Assembly: GCF_000702445.1 (NCBI RefSeq)
Contig: NZ_JNIF01000003.1
Location: 3,100,001-3,164,000 of the forward strand
Length of the DNA: 64,000 bases
Direction of reading: 5' to 3'
Origin: Bryobacter aggregatus MPL3
GTDB lineage: Bacteria; Acidobacteriota; Terriglobia; Bryobacterales; Bryobacteraceae
Part shown: positions 34,709 to 45,124 of the stretch, in pieces
How the letters are laid out: each line of letters begins with the position of its first letter
Numbering within the stretch: position 1 is the first letter of the stretch
Notes under the pieces: generated by a model
Database searches by the model: none
Told to the model about the DNA's origin: nothing
The model's input: only the letters and a program-made list of their open reading frames with translations
Translations under genes and position numbers: made by a program

Positions 34709-37045
34709 GTGGTGGTTTGTCACGTAATATCTTCATTTCATTGGGCTTCGTTCCTTCTCTGTGTCCCTCTGATGGCTCAATACCGTCCCCCGGTTTTTCT
34801 CGGCCCCCAGACGTCTACTCCCCAGAACAATCCAACGGCCTCCAACCCCAACATTAAACTTCCCTTCGTCCGTCAGAATCCTCCGCCCCGCGATCGAGTC
34901 GACGTTCATGCTGGCTCGCAGACGGTCGAAGGCGACTGGGTGAAGTTGCGTGGCGCCGCCATGGTCGACATCTACGAATCGACGCTCCAGGCCGACGAAA
35001 TCGACTACAACACCGAAACCGGCGAAGCCCATGCTCGTGGCAACGTGCATTATCGCAACTACGAAGAAGGCGAAGAAATCTTCTGTGACAAGGCGGACTA
35101 CAACACCAAGGACGTCACCGGAAAGTTCTACAACGTGCGCGGTACCTTTGCCGCGCGTATCGATGCACGCCCCGGCATCCTCACCTCTTCCAATCCCTTC
35201 CAGTTCCAGGGGGAATGGGCAGAGCGACTCCAGCAGAAGTACATCCTGTATAAGGGCACCATCACCAGTTGCACCTACCCGCGTCCCTGGTGGACTCTGC
35301 GCTCCCCCAAATTCGATATCGTGCCCAACCAGCGGGCCACCATGCAGCGCGCTTTCTTCCGTGTGCTCGGCGTGCCGGTCTTTTACTTTCCTTACTTCTA
35401 CAAGTCGCTCGAAAAACAGCCGCGCCGCAGTGGCTTTCTCACGCCGAACTTCGGCAACTCCTCCCGTTACGGACAGATGTTTGGCGCGGGCTATTTCTGG
35501 GCGATCAACCGCTCCTACGATGCCACCTACCGCTCGCAATACTTCACCGAGCGCGGCTTTGCACACACCTTCGACTTCCGTGGGAAGCCTACCGACAAAT
35601 CGGATTTTGACTTCTTCCTCTACGGCGTTGGCGATCGGGGCAAGCTGCAGAACGACGGCACGCGCCTGAAGCAGGGCGGCTATACGATGACCTTCAATGG
35701 AAAGGCAGACCTGGGCCACGGCTGGCACGGCCGGGTCAATTTTAACTACCTGTCCTCGCTCACCTTCCGGCAGAACTTCACCCAGAGCTACAACGAAGCC
35801 ATCTCTTCCGAGGTCAACGCGGTCGGCTACGTCGAAAAGCAGTGGCGTGGCAACAATGTCCAGATCGTCGCCTCGCGCAGCCAGAATTTCCAGACGCCGG
35901 CGGAAGGCGATTCGATCATCATCCGCAAACTCCCGCAAGTCGAATACACCCGCCGCGACACGCAGATCTGGAAGACCTTGCCCGTCTGGGTCTCGCTCGA
36001 ATCAAGCGCCGGCCTGGTCAGCCGTTCGCAGCCTCTCTTCCAGACCCGCCAGTTCGTCTCCCGATTGGACGCCACCCCCCGCGTCTCGACGGCGCTGCAC
36101 TGGAAGGGCTTCCACCTCACTCCGAGCGTCAGCTTGCACGAGACTTACTGGGCTAGCTCGCGGGAGGGCACGACCGTTCTCGGATCGAATGTCACCCGCA
36201 GTGCCCGCGACATCCAAATCGATTTTCTGCCGCCCTCGCTAGCGAAAGTATTTGAGAAGTCTCCCAAGTGGATGGGCGGCGGCAAGATGAAGCACGTCAT
36301 CGAGCCGAAGGCGACCTTCCGCTATGTCTCCGGGATCAATGACTTTGAAAAGATCATCCGCTTTGACCAGACCGAACTGCTCACCAACACGAAAGAGCTG
36401 GAATTCGGCGTCACCAACCGGCTCTACGTCAAGCGTGGCCAGACCACGCAGGAGTTCCTGTCCTGGCAGGTCTGGCAGAAGCGTTACTTCGATCCGACCT
36501 TTGGGGGTACGATCATTGACGGTCGCCGCAACGTGAATCAATCCTCGCTCGATTTCACCGGCTTTGCTTTCTTGGACAGGGCGCGCAACTATTCGCCGGT
36601 TGCCAGTTCCTTGCGCATGCAGCCTCTTCCCGGAACCGGCGTCGAGTGGCGCACCGACTACGATCCGCTGCGTGGCCACATTTCCAACAGCTCGCTCACC
36701 GTCGACGGTCGCGTCAACCAATGGTTTGTCTCGGCAGGCCACACGCAGGTCGATTCAAACGTCGTCCTGTCGCCGAAGAACAACCAGTTCCGTGGTTTGC
36801 TCGGCTGGGGCGGCGAGAATCGGCGCGGCTGGAGCACCGCGTTTTTTGCGATCTACGACTACCGGCTCGCCGTGCTGCAGTTTGCCAACACGCAGGTCAC
36901 CTACAACACCGATTGCTGCGGCTTCTCGGTGCAATACCGCCGCCTGTCCTTCGGCACGATCAATGAGAATCAGTTCCGGATGGCCTTCTCCATTGCCAAC
37001 ATTGGTTCCTTTGGAACCTTAAGGCGGCAGGAGCGCTACTTCTAA
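34709..37045 (+). CDS. lptD: LPS assembly outer membrane protein LptD
   Basis: LptD is the outer-membrane barrel that inserts lipopolysaccharide with LptE. After a signal-peptide-like start (VISSFHWASFLLCVPLMAQ) the protein has an OstA/LptA-like jellyroll (VEGDWVKLRGAAMVDIYEST, NTETGEAHARGNVHY, KADYNTKDVTGKFYNVRGTF) and then the long barrel domain starting near the PVFYFPYFYKSLEKQPRRSG hallmark. The length of about 778 aa is usual for the family. In-frame GTG codons at 34709 and 34712 precede the leader; an ORF start at 34655 overlaps the promoter region. Exact start uncertain. Together with waaA-lpxK it shows an LPS-containing outer membrane. Confidence 0.92.
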   Translation: MVVCHVISSFHWASFLLCVPLMAQYRPPVFLGPQTSTPQNNPTASNPNIKLPFVRQNPPPRDRVDVHAGSQTVEGDWVKLRGAAMVDIYESTLQADEIDYNTETGEAHARGNVHYRNYEEGEEIFCDKADYNTKDVTGKFYNVRGTFAARIDARPGILTSSNPFQFQGEWAERLQQKYILYKGTITSCTYPRPWWTLRSPKFDIVPNQRATMQRAFFRVLGVPVFYFPYFYKSLEKQPRRSGFLTPNFGNSSRYGQMFGAGYFWAINRSYDATYRSQYFTERGFAHTFDFRGKPTDKSDFDFFLYGVGDRGKLQNDGTRLKQGGYTMTFNGKADLGHGWHGRVNFNYLSSLTFRQNFTQSYNEAISSEVNAVGYVEKQWRGNNVQIVASRSQNFQTPAEGDSIIIRKLPQVEYTRRDTQIWKTLPVWVSLESSAGLVSRSQPLFQTRQFVSRLDATPRVSTALHWKGFHLTPSVSLHETYWASSREGTTVLGSNVTRSARDIQIDFLPPSLAKVFEKSPKWMGGGKMKHVIEPKATFRYVSGINDFEKIIRFDQTELLTNTKELEFGVTNRLYVKRGQTTQEFLSWQVWQKRYFDPTFGGTIIDGRRNVNQSSLDFTGFAFLDRARNYSPVASSLRMQPLPGTGVEWRTDYDPLRGHISNSSLTVDGRVNQWFVSAGHTQVDSNVVLSPKNNQFRGLLGWGGENRRGWSTAFFAIYDYRLAVLQFANTQVTYNTDCCGFSVQYRRLSFGTINENQFRMAFSIANIGSFGTLRRQERYF

Positions 37046-38373
37046 GCCTTGCGGTAAGCCTCGTCCAGCAACTCGACGATATGCTTGACCGGCTCCGGGT
37101 TGTTCTTCAACTTCCCGGCGCCATGCGTCTTGCATCCGGCAGTGAGTTGGATCATGCAGCCCGGATTGGAGCTGGCAATCTGCTCGGGCTGCACCGAGTT
37201 TGCGTTCTTCATCTTCGAGGCGAGAATCTGTTCGGCCATGTCATTCTCCACCACGTTGTAAATCCCCGCCGATCCGCAGCAAACGTCACTGGCCGGCATC
37301 TCGACAAAGTCCAATCCCGGAATCGACTTCAGGAGCTTGCGCGGCGCGGCCTTCACCTTCTGGCCATGGCAAAGATGGCAACTGTCCTGATAGGTTACCC
37401 GCCGCTCGATGCGGCCCATCTTCGGGTTCAACTCAATCGAGGCGAGAAACTCATTGACGTCCTTCATCTTGGCGACAAAGCGCTTCGCCTTGTCGTGATA
37501 AGCGGCATCATGCTCGAGAATCTCGTCGTATTCCTTCAGCGTCGCCCCGCAGCCACCTGTATTCGAAATGATGGCGTCAAAGTCCGTCATCAACAGTGCA
37601 TCGATGTTCTGGCGCGCCAGGGCCCGCGTCTCTTCGCGGCGTCCGGCATGGGCATGCAGCGCGCCGCAGCAAACCTGCGCTGCCGGCACCACTACCTCGC
37701 AGCCATTCTTCTGCAACACGCGCACCGTCGCCTCATGCAGCCGGGCAAAGAAGACGTTCGCAATGCAGCCGCCCAGCATCGCCACGCGATACTTGCGCTT
37801 GCCTTCGGCGAAATACACCTTCCCGTACTTCGAGTAGAAGCTGGGCAATTGCGCCTCGGGCGTCAGATGCTCGATCTTCGCCATCGGTCCCAACAGCTTG
37901 ATCAGCCCCGTATTGCGAACCAGCGATTCCAGCCCCGACTTCTGATACAGCCAAAGACCAGCGCCCATCAGCCGTAGCATCCACGGGCTCACCAACAGCG
38001 TGCCAAAGGCAAAATCCTCCACTTGCTTCCAAGGGAAAGGCTTCGGCGCCCGGGCCTGAATCTCCGTGCGCGCGGCCTCAATCAACTTGCCGTACTGCAC
38101 CCCGGACGGGCACGCCGTCTCGCAGGCGCGGCAGCCGAGGCAAAGCGACATGTGTTCAAGATAGCCCTCGTTCATCGGAGCGGCGCCCGTGGCCACTTGC
38201 ACCATCTGGTAGATGCGCCCGCGTGGCGAATCCATCTCGACGCCAAGTTCCCGATAGGTCGGGCAAGCATTTAGACACAGCCCGCAATGGACGCATTTGT
38301 CCAGGTCTTTCTGTTGTGGAGCGTCGGGGTGGCGTCCGTCCATGACGCGCAATGCGGTTTCAGATGCGGCCAT
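37042..38373 (-). CDS. glcF: Glycolate oxidase iron-sulfur subunit (GlcF-type)
   Basis: The 443-aa product has two 4Fe-4S ferredoxin motifs (CVHCGLCLNACPTY and CLGCRACETACPSG) and two CCG domains (VCCGALHAHAGR and VCCGSAGIYNV). It would transfer electrons from the flavin subunits to the membrane quinone pool. Start overlaps the glcE-type gene by 14 bp. Stop (37042) overlaps the convergent lptD stop. GlcD, the main FAD subunit, is not in the window. Confidence 0.9.
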   Translation of the reverse strand: MAASETALRVMDGRHPDAPQQKDLDKCVHCGLCLNACPTYRELGVEMDSPRGRIYQMVQVATGAAPMNEGYLEHMSLCLGCRACETACPSGVQYGKLIEAARTEIQARAPKPFPWKQVEDFAFGTLLVSPWMLRLMGAGLWLYQKSGLESLVRNTGLIKLLGPMAKIEHLTPEAQLPSFYSKYGKVYFAEGKRKYRVAMLGGCIANVFFARLHEATVRVLQKNGCEVVVPAAQVCCGALHAHAGRREETRALARQNIDALLMTDFDAIISNTGGCGATLKEYDEILEHDAAYHDKAKRFVAKMKDVNEFLASIELNPKMGRIERRVTYQDSCHLCHGQKVKAAPRKLLKSIPGLDFVEMPASDVCCGSAGIYNVVENDMAEQILASKMKNANSVQPEQIASSNPGCMIQLTAGCKTHGAGKLKNNPEPVKHIVELLDEAYRKA

Positions 38374-39463
38374 AGAGCCTCCCGGAATTCAATAGACTTT
38401 GCGGATCGAAGTGGCGTTTGATCTTCTCCATCAGGAAGAAGTCATTGCCAGGATGCGGCCAGAGCCGTTCCTTTGGCAGACGCTGCATGGGGCTGTATTC
38501 AATGACACCTTTGCCATTGACATCGGCCTCGCTCGCCGAATGGATGTACAGCACTCCGTTGCCGCCTCGTGCGATGGTGGCTGTGCCTGCGGGGATACTC
38601 TGCTCGATCTCCATGAGCTTCGTCGAAACCCGCAAGACAGACCCCTCGGGATACTCGGCCAACCACTGCGGCGTGAAGTCGCGCACCTTGTTCCAAATCT
38701 CGTTTCCAACCACCTCGAAGCCCGGCAACTCACGCTGGTAGCGATCGAGAACCTTCTCGCTTCCCAAGGCCTCCACCAGCAGCGTCCAGGCGGAGCTCAA
38801 GCCCAGCCGCACTGCGGCCAACGGACTCAATACATCGACGGCAGAAGGCTGCAGGATGCTCGCCAGCAGCTTCTTGCGCTGTGTCTTGATCTCGGCGGGC
38901 GTGGCTGCCTGCAAGAGAAAGCTACGGGCCCCAAACGGTGCGGGCATCAGCTTGAAGTTCACTTGTGTGATGCAGGCGAGGGTGCCAAAGCTGCCGGTCA
39001 TCAATTTCGCAAAGTCGAGCCCGGCGACATTCTTCACCACCATGCCGCCCGATTGTACGGTCTTGCCTTCGAGCGTGGCAAACTGCATGCCAATCACCAG
39101 ATCGCGCACGGTGCCAAAGAGGCGGCGGCGAGGGCCGCTCGAGTGCGTTGCGAGAATCCCGCCAATGGTTGCCCTGTCCGCGAAGGGTGGCTCAATCGGT
39201 AGAAACTGCTTCTTCTCGTGCAAAACAGCGCTGAGGTCGCGATACAGCATGCCCGCCTCGACGCTGATCGTGAGGTCGCGCGGGTCATAGGCTAAAACAC
39301 GATTCAGCGCTTTTGTTTCGATACGAAGATCGGCTTCGGCAACAGGACCGCCCATCCGGAGCTTCGATCTGGACCCTGCGATTTCAATCCGTTGTCTGCT
39401 GTTTTGGCTATCCCGCAATAGCTCCGCCAAGTGTGCCGAGGAGGCGGGCTGTTCGACTCTCAT
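38360..39463 (-). CDS. glcE: FAD-binding oxidase, GlcE-type
   Basis: The 367-aa product is a VAO-fold flavoprotein: [38 protein letters not shown], and [20 protein letters not shown]. This matches the short GlcE subunit of glycolate oxidase rather than the ~500-aa GlcD. It precedes glcF with overlapping reading frames, indicating translational coupling. Substrate could be glycolate, lactate or another 2-hydroxyacid; family context favours glycolate. Confidence 0.88.
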   Translation of the reverse strand: MRVEQPASSAHLAELLRDSQNSRQRIEIAGSRSKLRMGGPVAEADLRIETKALNRVLAYDPRDLTISVEAGMLYRDLSAVLHEKKQFLPIEPPFADRATIGGILATHSSGPRRRLFGTVRDLVIGMQFATLEGKTVQSGGMVVKNVAGLDFAKLMTGSFGTLACITQVNFKLMPAPFGARSFLLQAATPAEIKTQRKKLLASILQPSAVDVLSPLAAVRLGLSSAWTLLVEALGSEKVLDRYQRELPGFEVVGNEIWNKVRDFTPQWLAEYPEGSVLRVSTKLMEIEQSIPAGTATIARGGNGVLYIHSASEADVNGKGVIEYSPMQRLPKERLWPHPGNDFFLMEKIKRHFDPQSLLNSGRLYGRI

Positions 39464-39501
39464 GGGTGAATCTCAAATTTTATCGTAGAGTTGAGACAGC
39501 T

Positions 39502-40647
39502 ATGCAATTTGCCTTTACCGAAGAGCAAAACGAGCTGCGCAAATTGGTGCGCAATTTCGCAACCGCGGAGTTGGCGCCCCATGTTCTGGCCTGGGACGAA
39601 GCGCAGGAGTTTCCATTACAGGCGGTGAAACGTGCGGCCTCGCTCGGATTCCTCGGGATCATCTTCCCCGAAGAATACGGCGGTTCCGGCATGGGGTATA
39701 TCGAGTATTCGATTCTGATCGAAGAACTCGCGCGTGTCGATCCCAGCTTCGCCCTGATCGTGGCGGCGCACAACTCGCTGTGTTCCAACCACATCTACCT
39801 GGCTGGCAGCGAAGAACAGAAGCAGCGCTACCTGCCCAAACTCGCGACCGGCGAGTGGATCGGCTGCTGGAGCCTGACCGAGCCCGAAGCCGGCTCAGAC
39901 GCAGGCGGCACCCGGACCCAGGCGACAAAAACACCCGGCGGCTGGCTGCTGAACGGCGCCAAGACCTTCACCACCAATGCCCATTACGCCGACCTCTGCG
40001 TGGCCATGGCCGCAACAGACCGCACGGCCAGCCACCACGGCATCTCCGCCTTTCTGATCGAACGCGGAACGCCGGGCTACCGGCTCGGGAAGAAGGAGAA
40101 CAAGCTTGGCATGCGCAGTTCCGCCACCGGAGAGGTGATCTTTGAGAACTGTGCGCTCGACGATGCGCAACTGCTCGGCGTCCAGGGCGAAGGCTTTATC
40201 GATGCCTTGCGTATCCTCGACGGCGGCCGCATCTCGATTGCCGCGCTCAGCGTCGGCATCGCCCAAGGAGCGTTTGAAGAAGCGCTGAAATACTCGAAGC
40301 AGCGCAAGCAGTTCGGCCGCTTCATCAGCGAATTCCAAGCGATCCAGCACAAGCTAGCTGATATGGCGACCAAGATCGAGGCCGCGCGCCTGCTGACGCT
40401 GCAAGCAGCCTGGAATAAGGATGAGGGGAGAACGGTCACCAAGCAGTCGGCGATGGCAAAGCTGTTTGCGAGTGAAATCGCCGTCGAGGTCTGCAACGAA
40501 GCGCTCCAGGTGCACGGCGGCTATGGCTTCATCAAGGACTATCCGGTTGAAAAGTTCTACCGCGATGTGAAGCTGATGACGATCGGAGAGGGCACCAGTG
40601 AGATCCAACGGATGGTCATCGCGAGGCAGTTGCTGAAAGCACAATGA
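39502..40647 (+). CDS. Acyl-CoA dehydrogenase
   Basis: From ATG 39502 ([20 protein letters not shown]) the product has 381 aa, the family length. Signatures are [16 protein letters not shown] (first FAD/substrate motif) and [20 protein letters not shown] (second motif, with the downstream [11 protein letters not shown]). It oxidises acyl-CoA thioesters at the alpha-beta position and passes electrons to ETF; the chain-length or branched-chain class is not certain. It overlaps the MeaB-epimerase gene by 4 bp (ATGA), suggesting a place in branched-chain amino acid or odd-chain fatty acid breakdown to propionyl-CoA. The longer ORF from 39313 overlaps glcE. Confidence 0.95.
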   Translation: MQFAFTEEQNELRKLVRNFATAELAPHVLAWDEAQEFPLQAVKRAASLGFLGIIFPEEYGGSGMGYIEYSILIEELARVDPSFALIVAAHNSLCSNHIYLAGSEEQKQRYLPKLATGEWIGCWSLTEPEAGSDAGGTRTQATKTPGGWLLNGAKTFTTNAHYADLCVAMAATDRTASHHGISAFLIERGTPGYRLGKKENKLGMRSSATGEVIFENCALDDAQLLGVQGEGFIDALRILDGGRISIAALSVGIAQGAFEEALKYSKQRKQFGRFISEFQAIQHKLADMATKIEAARLLTLQAAWNKDEGRTVTKQSAMAKLFASEIAVEVCNEALQVHGGYGFIKDYPVEKFYRDVKLMTIGEGTSEIQRMVIARQLLKAQ

Positions 40648-41765
40648 ACGAAATCGCAACCCGTGTCTTAGCGGGAGAACGGCGCGCTGTGGCGCGCGCC
40701 TGCACACTGGTCGAGGCGGGCAGGGCACCGGATCTCTTGCGCCTGCTCCAGCCCGGCCACTCGCTGCTGATCGGTATCACGGGAGCTCCCGGAGCAGGCA
40801 AGAGCACCTTCACCGATCAACTCATCCAAACGATCCGCGCGGACGGCAAAACGGTGGCGGTGCTCGCCGTCGACCCTTCGAGCATGAAAACCGGCGGCGC
40901 GCTGCTCGGCGACCGCATCCGCATGCAGCGCCACTACCAGGACCCGGGTGTCTTCATCCGGAGCATGGCAACGCGTGGCGCGATGGGCGGCTTAGCCCCA
41001 ACCACCCGGGCCATGACCGCCGTCTTCGATGCGGCGGGCTTCGACGTCGTACTCGTCGAAACCGTCGGCGTCGGTCAGGATGAGATCGACGTTGCAGCCA
41101 TGGCCCAGGTGGTGGCCGTGCTGCTGGTGCCAGGACAAGGCGATGAGATCCAGGCGATCAAATCCGGAATCATGGAGATCGCCGACCTCTTCGTGATCAA
41201 TAAAGCAGACCTGCCTGGAGCCGAAAAGCTGTTCCAGGAGATTGAGGCAGAGGTCCACGGGGTCACGCCGGTTCTGAAGACGGTCGCAGCCACAGGACAA
41301 GGCATGGCGGAGGTGTGGGCGCGATTGCAAAGCCTGCCCAGAAGAGTGCCCCGCACCGAGCCGCCGCGCTTTGCCATCGATCATCTGGGCATCGCGGTGT
41401 CTAGCCTCGATGAGGCGCTCCGCTTTTACCAGGACGCACTCGGAATGGGCGAGGCTCATCGCGAGACCGTGGCGGGCGAGAAGGTCGATGTGGCGATGCT
41501 CCAAGCGGGCGAGAGCCGCATAGAACTGCTGCAGCCGAGTGAACCCGGCAGCACCATTGCCCGCTTTCTCGAGAAGCGCGGACCCGGCCTGCACCACATC
41601 GCCCTGCGGGTGCCCGATCTCCAGGCAGCCGCCGCAAGGTTACAATCGCACGGGGCGCGTCTTTTGAACGAGCCGAGGATCGGGGCGGGTGGACACAGGT
41701 ATGTGTTTATTCATCCAGCATCCACCGGCGGCGTGCTGCTAGAACTAATTGAGGAGCATTCTTAG
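40644..41765 (+). CDS. Fusion: methylmalonyl-CoA mutase-associated GTPase (MeaB/ArgK) + methylmalonyl-CoA epimerase
   Basis: Residues 1-240 are the MeaB G domain: Walker [13 protein letters not shown] (about 43-55), [33 protein letters not shown] and NKADL for guanine recognition. MeaB protects and reloads the B12-dependent mutase. From residue about 243 the chain is a 130-aa VOC-fold methylmalonyl-CoA epimerase: [32 protein letters not shown] and [12 protein letters not shown], which give the His/Glu metal ligands. The epimerase turns the (S) form from propionyl-CoA carboxylase into the (R) substrate of the mutase. The usual C-terminal MeaB dimerization helices appear to be replaced by the epimerase. 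The gene follows the acyl-CoA dehydrogenase with a 4-bp overlap; mutase genes are not in the window. Confidence 0.92.
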   Translation: MNEIATRVLAGERRAVARACTLVEAGRAPDLLRLLQPGHSLLIGITGAPGAGKSTFTDQLIQTIRADGKTVAVLAVDPSSMKTGGALLGDRIRMQRHYQDPGVFIRSMATRGAMGGLAPTTRAMTAVFDAAGFDVVLVETVGVGQDEIDVAAMAQVVAVLLVPGQGDEIQAIKSGIMEIADLFVINKADLPGAEKLFQEIEAEVHGVTPVLKTVAATGQGMAEVWARLQSLPRRVPRTEPPRFAIDHLGIAVSSLDEALRFYQDALGMGEAHRETVAGEKVDVAMLQAGESRIELLQPSEPGSTIARFLEKRGPGLHHIALRVPDLQAAAARLQSHGARLLNEPRIGAGGHRYVFIHPASTGGVLLELIEEHS

Positions 41766-41768
41766 ACT

Positions 41769-42629
41769 TTGAAAATCGATACCGGCATTATCGGCGGCAG
41801 CGGACTCTATTCAATGCCTGGATTTGAGCAGACCGAAGAGGTGGTCATCACGACCCCCTATGGCAGTCCGTCAGATCCTTATGTCGTCGGCACCATTGGC
41901 GGCAAGACGGTCGCCTTCCTGGCACGTCACGGCAAGGGCCACCGCATCACGCCCAGCGAACTGAATTTTCGCGCGAATATCTGGGGTTTTAAGAAGCTTG
42001 GCGTCGAGCGCATCATCAGCTTGTCGGCTGTTGGGAGTCTGAAGGCCGAACATGCGCCGGAGCACTTCGTGTTGCCGGACCAGTTCTTTGACCGCACTTC
42101 GGGCCGCGTGTCCACCTTCTTCGGCGAGGGCCTTGTTGCCCACATCGGCTTTAGCGAGCCCACCTGCCATCATTTGATGGGCGTCGTACATGGCGCTTGC
42201 CAGCAAGCGGGCGTTGTCTCGAAACTAGGTGGAACTTACCTCTGCATGGAAGGCCCTGCCTTTTCGACCAAGGCGGAGTCGAATGTCTACCGGAGTTGGG
42301 GCATGGACATCATCGGCATGACCAATCTGCAGGAGGCGAAGCTCGCGCGCGAAGCCGAGATCTGCTACGCCACCGTGGCGATGGTGACCGATTATGATTG
42401 CTGGCATCCGGATCATGATGCCGTGACTGTCGACCAGATCATCGCCACGCTGGTGAAGAACGCGAGCAACGCCGCCACAGTCGTTCGTTTGGCTGTTGAA
42501 GCGCTTCCTGCGCCCGGCGTCTGCTCGTGCAACCAGGCACTGAAGAACGCCATCATTACGGACAAGAAAACTGTCCCTGCTGAGACCTTGAATAAGTTGG
42601 AGATCATCGTTGGGAAATACTTCCGCTAG
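41769..42629 (+). CDS. mtnP: S-methyl-5'-thioadenosine phosphorylase
   Basis: The 286-aa product starts at TTG 41769 with GAGGAG about 13 nt upstream. Family features: IIGGSGLYSMPGF, LARHGKGHRITPSELNFRAN (phosphate and substrate loop), and MEGPAFSTKAESNVYRSWG, GMTNLQEAKLAREAEICYAT. It splits MTA, the by-product of polyamine synthesis, to adenine and 5-methylthioribose 1-phosphate for methionine salvage. It follows the MeaB fusion by 3 bp. Confidence 0.94.
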   Translation: MKIDTGIIGGSGLYSMPGFEQTEEVVITTPYGSPSDPYVVGTIGGKTVAFLARHGKGHRITPSELNFRANIWGFKKLGVERIISLSAVGSLKAEHAPEHFVLPDQFFDRTSGRVSTFFGEGLVAHIGFSEPTCHHLMGVVHGACQQAGVVSKLGGTYLCMEGPAFSTKAESNVYRSWGMDIIGMTNLQEAKLAREAEICYATVAMVTDYDCWHPDHDAVTVDQIIATLVKNASNAATVVRLAVEALPAPGVCSCNQALKNAIITDKKTVPAETLNKLEIIVGKYFR

Positions 42630-43917
42630 CCGGCTGGCGGCCGCCATTCTTGAAGGGGGCCGCGAACCGGAAGATCTCGTTCGACTCACGATCGAAGACG
42701 CACTTCGATCGGATGCCGGTTCCACCGCGCTTTTTCGCGACCTGGTGGAACCGCTTGCCGATCGATTTGAATTCCGTCTGGTCAATGCTTATACGCACAT
42801 CTTTGCGCGCGTGATCGAGGCTGCTCTGCCGGAGCTTGACGCGGCCGATCTGATCCAGCGTTTCATGCGGATTCGCAAGCCGCGCAAGTTCCAGGGCAAT
42901 CCGGAATCAGTGAAGAAGGTGTTTGTGTTGTCGCGGGTCACGATCGGCGCCGACATTGCGATCACCAGCCGCATCCTCCGTGCGGCCTTCGTCCACTTCC
43001 CGAATGCAACGGTGTACTTTGTCGGGCCGCGCAAGAACTTTGAGATCTTTGAGCCGGAGATCGGGATTGAACTGATCGAGGTGCCCTACAAACGCGCGGG
43101 TACGGTACGGGAGAGGTTGAGCGTCTACCCGAAGCTCCGCGAGGCGCTGTCTGATCCCGAGGCCTTGATCATTGATCCCGATAGCCGTCTGAGCCAACTC
43201 GGGTTGCTGCCGCTTGGGAACGAAGAGAACTACTACTTCTTTGAGACCCGCAGCTGGTGGAGCGATGAAGACATGCCGCTCGGCGAGATGACCGAGCGCT
43301 GGGTGGAGCAGACCTTCGACGTGCCGCTACATGTTCCGGTCGTCGCGGTTGAGGATCGCCTCGAAGGCTTTGATGTGACGATCAGCCTCGGCGTGGGCGA
43401 GAATCCGGAGAAGGCGATGGCTTGGCCCTTTGAGCCGAAGCTGTTGCAGTTACTGGTCGATCGCGGTCTGCGCGTGTTGGTGGATACGGGCGCTGGCGGC
43501 GAGGAAGCCGATCGAGTGCATCGGGCGATTGCCGAGGTCAAGCCTGGCGCGAATGGCAGCGTGACGCCTTACTATGGCAGCTTCAAGGAGTTTGCCAGCG
43601 AGATCAATGCGAGCCAGTTGTACATTGGCTACGACTCGGCCGGCGGACATGCCGCCTGCGCCTTGGGCATCCCGGGTTTGCTACTCTTCCGTGGCTTTCC
43701 AAATGAGCGATTCATGATCCGTTGGATCCCCTGGGGCGATGGAGAACTCGAGGTGCTGGACGCCGAAGAGCTGTCGACGGAGGCCGCCTTAGATCGTGTG
43801 CAGGAAGCGGTCGAAGCCGTATTCTCGAGCGATGCGAAGGTGCGGGATGAAGACGATCTGGACGACTTCGATGACGAGGATATCGACGACGAAGACGGGC
43901 CGGAGCCCACGCGCTAG
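42610..43917 (+). CDS. GT9-like (heptosyltransferase-fold) protein with acidic tail
   Basis: The 435-aa product starts at TTG 42610, overlapping mtnP by 20 bp. I do not recognise a defined family, but the plan resembles family 9 glycosyltransferases: SRVTIGADIAITSRILRAAF plus FPNATVYFVGPRKNFEIF for the first Rossmann fold, then SLGVGENPEKAMAWPFEPKL, LVDTGAGGEEADR and YIGYDSAGGHAACALGIPGL for the nucleotide-sugar half. The first ~100 residues are helical and of unknown role. The last 26 residues are almost all Asp/Glu. It has no signal peptide or clear membrane helix. Substrate not predictable. Confidence 0.6.
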   Translation: MGNTSASRLAAAILEGGREPEDLVRLTIEDALRSDAGSTALFRDLVEPLADRFEFRLVNAYTHIFARVIEAALPELDAADLIQRFMRIRKPRKFQGNPESVKKVFVLSRVTIGADIAITSRILRAAFVHFPNATVYFVGPRKNFEIFEPEIGIELIEVPYKRAGTVRERLSVYPKLREALSDPEALIIDPDSRLSQLGLLPLGNEENYYFFETRSWWSDEDMPLGEMTERWVEQTFDVPLHVPVVAVEDRLEGFDVTISLGVGENPEKAMAWPFEPKLLQLLVDRGLRVLVDTGAGGEEADRVHRAIAEVKPGANGSVTPYYGSFKEFASEINASQLYIGYDSAGGHAACALGIPGLLLFRGFPNERFMIRWIPWGDGELEVLDAEELSTEAALDRVQEAVEAVFSSDAKVRDEDDLDDFDDEDIDDEDGPEPTR

Positions 43918-45083
43918 TTCGATTGGCGACGGGAGGGCGTGTAGCCTTCCCATTCCCATGGTGTGACCGTGTTGCCCAGAATCTTTTCGAGCAACGGGCG
44001 GAAAGCGAGTTCGCCGTTGTCGCTGTTGGTCAAGAGGATCATGCAGGACTTCGAACGCGTGAAGCAGATCATGTAGTTTTGAGCCCCATCCCCGTGCCCC
44101 TCCTTGAAAAAGGCGGGGCCGAATTTGGTTTTGGTTAGCACTCCCCAGCCGGTGGCATAGGCTAAGCCGACGGCTGGTCCTTCTTTGCCCTCCGGCTCAT
44201 TTGCTTCGACCGGAAACTGATGCAGGCTCTTCAGCATCAGCACGGGCCGGAGCATATCCTTGCGGCTGGCAGCCGTCAGCACTTTGCCGTTGAGGATCGC
44301 TTCGGTGTAGCGCGCGAGGTCTTCGACGCTTGTCGTCAAGGAACCTGCGGCGCGCGCCGGAAAGCGGCGGGTCTGAGAGATAAAGGCTCCGGATGCGTTG
44401 AAGCGATCGGCAATATTTGGTTCCATCTTCTTCTGAAAGATGATGCCGCTTTGGTTCATGCCGAGCGGCGTGAAGAGGGCCTCTTGCATGAGCTGATCGA
44501 GTGGCTTCTGCTTCTGTTGCTCGATGTAGAACTGCACGATGTTGATCGCTTCTCCGGAGTAGAGAAAGCTGGTGCCTGGCTTGAAGTGCAGGTGCATTTT
44601 CTTGTCCGGTTCGAGGAAGGCAAAGTTATGCAGTCCTGAGGTATGGGAGAGCAGCATCCGCGGGGTGACGAGTTGCCATTGCGGATCTTTGACCAGTTCC
44701 TCAGCTGTCAGCTTGTAAGGCTCAAACTCGTTGAGAGGCTTGGGGAATTGAGGGGCGATCGGTTTGTCGAGTTGGATCTCACCGCGTGCGGCCAGTTGCA
44801 TGACGTAGCTTGCGAAGACGCCCTTGGTGATCGAAGCTGCCCAGATTGCTGTGGTTGTTTGCATTGGTTGCTTCGGCTCGAGGGTGCGGATGCCAAAGGC
44901 CATGCTCCATGCCAGCTTGCCATTGTTGATGACGGCCAGTTGCGCGCCTGCCACCTTAGCTTCTTCGAGTGTCTTGCGCGCGAAGGCTTCGGCTTCTATT
45001 GTGGAGATCTTTGAGCCGTCGAGACGCTCGATGTTGGCAGCGTGCGCCAGGAGAGGGAGAAGAATCAGCAACCAGTGCTTCAT
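43914..45083 (-). CDS. Exported serine hydrolase, beta-lactamase class C/esterase type
   Basis: The 389-aa product has a signal peptide (MKHWLLILLPLLAHAANIER). The catalytic motifs are SITK (in AASITKGVFASYV) for the nucleophile, YSG (FLYSGEAIN) in place of YxN, and EGHGDGAQNY near the HTG position. These proteins include DD-peptidases and esterases; true beta-lactamase activity is not implied. TACACT lies 5 nt before the start codon, again suggesting a very short leader. Its stop overlaps that of the convergent GT9-like gene by 4 bp. Confidence 0.88.
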   Translation of the reverse strand: MKHWLLILLPLLAHAANIERLDGSKISTIEAEAFARKTLEEAKVAGAQLAVINNGKLAWSMAFGIRTLEPKQPMQTTTAIWAASITKGVFASYVMQLAARGEIQLDKPIAPQFPKPLNEFEPYKLTAEELVKDPQWQLVTPRMLLSHTSGLHNFAFLEPDKKMHLHFKPGTSFLYSGEAINIVQFYIEQQKQKPLDQLMQEALFTPLGMNQSGIIFQKKMEPNIADRFNASGAFISQTRRFPARAAGSLTTSVEDLARYTEAILNGKVLTAASRKDMLRPVLMLKSLHQFPVEANEPEGKEGPAVGLAYATGWGVLTKTKFGPAFFKEGHGDGAQNYMICFTRSKSCMILLTNSDNGELAFRPLLEKILGNTVTPWEWEGYTPSRRQSN

Positions 45084-45124
45084 GGTTTAGTGTACGTCTC
45101 ACCTCTCCTTTTGTTCCAACCTGC

